This document shows, one piece after another, positions 63,761 through 64,000 of a stretch of DNA of 64,000 nt; within the stretch, counting starts at the first letter, position 1, and every line of letters begins with the position of its first letter. This stretch comes from Labrys miyagiensis. Its GTDB lineage: Bacteria > Pseudomonadota > Alphaproteobacteria > Rhizobiales > Labraceae. The DNA lies in NCBI RefSeq assembly GCF_030160835.1, contig NZ_BSPC01000045.1, positions 29,627-93,626 of the forward strand. The letters are read 5' to 3'. The notes beneath the pieces were generated by a model, which made no database searches, had not been told where the DNA came from, and was given only the letters and a program-made list of their open reading frames with translations. A program made the position numbers and the translations under genes.

Positions 63761-64000
63761 ATGAAGTCTTACAAGGGAATGACGGGTCTTGCCCTGACGA
63801 GCTGTGCCAGCCTGGCCTGCACGCTGGGCCTCCTGGCCGGGCCGGCGGCGGCGCAGGACAAGCAATACACCATCGCCATGATCACCCACGCCCAGCCCGG
63901 CGACACCTTCTGGGACATCATCCGCAAGGGCGCCAACGCCGCCGCCAAGAAGGACAACATCAAGCTGATCTACTTCGCCGACCCGACCGCGACCAAGGAA
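63761..64000 (+). CDS. sugar ABC transporter substrate-binding protein, N-terminus only
   Basis: The first 80 codons of a periplasmic binding protein run to the right edge. There is a signal peptide of about 34 residues, with hydrophobic LACTLGLLAGPAAAQ and a probable cleavage after AAA or AQ. The mature part starts YTIAMITHAQPGDTFWDIIR, typical of the type 1 periplasmic fold (Peripla_BP_4) that binds ribose-, inositol- or similar sugars, and continues KGANAAAKKDNIKLIYF. GAGGGA precedes the ATG. With the LacI, dehydrogenase and isomerase genes this begins the transporter section of a sugar-use operon. Confidence 0.9.
   Translation, partial: MKSYKGMTGLALTSCASLACTLGLLAGPAAAQDKQYTIAMITHAQPGDTFWDIIRKGANAAAKKDNIKLIYFADPTATKE

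Overview
The window is ordinary high-GC chromosomal DNA of an alphaproteobacterium, most likely from the order Hyphomicrobiales (Rhizobiales). The evidence is the gene content and order: lolC-lolD-dnaE next to a short proS, the run dsbA-like/aroQ/accB/accC/aat/DUF2155/NDUFA12, a UQCC-type cytochrome bc1 chaperone overlapping a YceD (DUF177) gene, a class II nrdJ, a FixJ-type response regulator, an alphaproteobacterial LexA box (GTTC-N7-GTTC) and a full hopanoid locus. I cannot name the genus. There is no phage, insertion sequence, CRISPR array or rRNA operon.

Layout. 1-9.7 kb, minus strand: dnaE (cut by the left edge), a tiny SOS-controlled membrane peptide, lolD, lolC/E, then a dienelactone hydrolase and a glycosyltransferase lying between lolC/E and proS. 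9.7-17 kb: a mosaic of small units: an unassigned terminated transcript, cysG, small secreted and membrane proteins, tRNA-Pro(GGG), a cold-shock protein, a GtrA protein, a BamE-like lipoprotein, the UQCC chaperone and YceD. 17-23 kb: a dsbA-like oxidoreductase, aroQ, accBC and aat; then, on the other strand, DUF2155, NDUFA12, a nucleoside hydrolase and DUF1003. 23.9-29.5 kb: a type II NADH dehydrogenase and the B12-dependent ribonucleotide reductase nrdJ with a 511-nt G-rich leader region. 29.6-35.2 kb, minus strand: cydA-cydB-gnd, followed by a cyclic-nucleotide-domain flavoprotein paired with a UBP zinc finger.

35.5-52.8 kb is a hopanoid locus in four transcription units: hpnA-B-C-D-E-shc-hpnG (plus), hpnH-adjacent ispH (minus), hpnN (plus) and hpnL-I-J-K (minus). 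It covers squalene synthesis (HpnC/D/E), cyclisation (Shc), C35 side-chain attachment (HpnH, HpnG), the cyclitol ether headgroup (HpnI, HpnK, HpnJ), lipid transport (HpnN, HpnL) and an isoprenoid precursor step (IspH). hpnM, hpnO and hpnP are not in the window. 52.9-60 kb: a DUF302 protein, a two-component pair, a 1-kb gap holding two similar palindromes, and an ABC importer that has no binding protein here. 60.3 kb to the right edge: a LacI-type regulator with twin operators, divergent from an inositol-dehydrogenase-like and a TIM-barrel sugar enzyme and the start of a sugar ABC-transporter binding protein.

The least expected items are the 32-residue peptide whose promoter carries a LexA box in its spacer; hpnK, whose only start that keeps its catalytic motif is CTG overlapping the hpnJ stop; the G-rich structured nrdJ leader; the paired GATATAC palindromes beside the two-component system; and an orphan transcript ending in a strong terminator near 10.25 kb.
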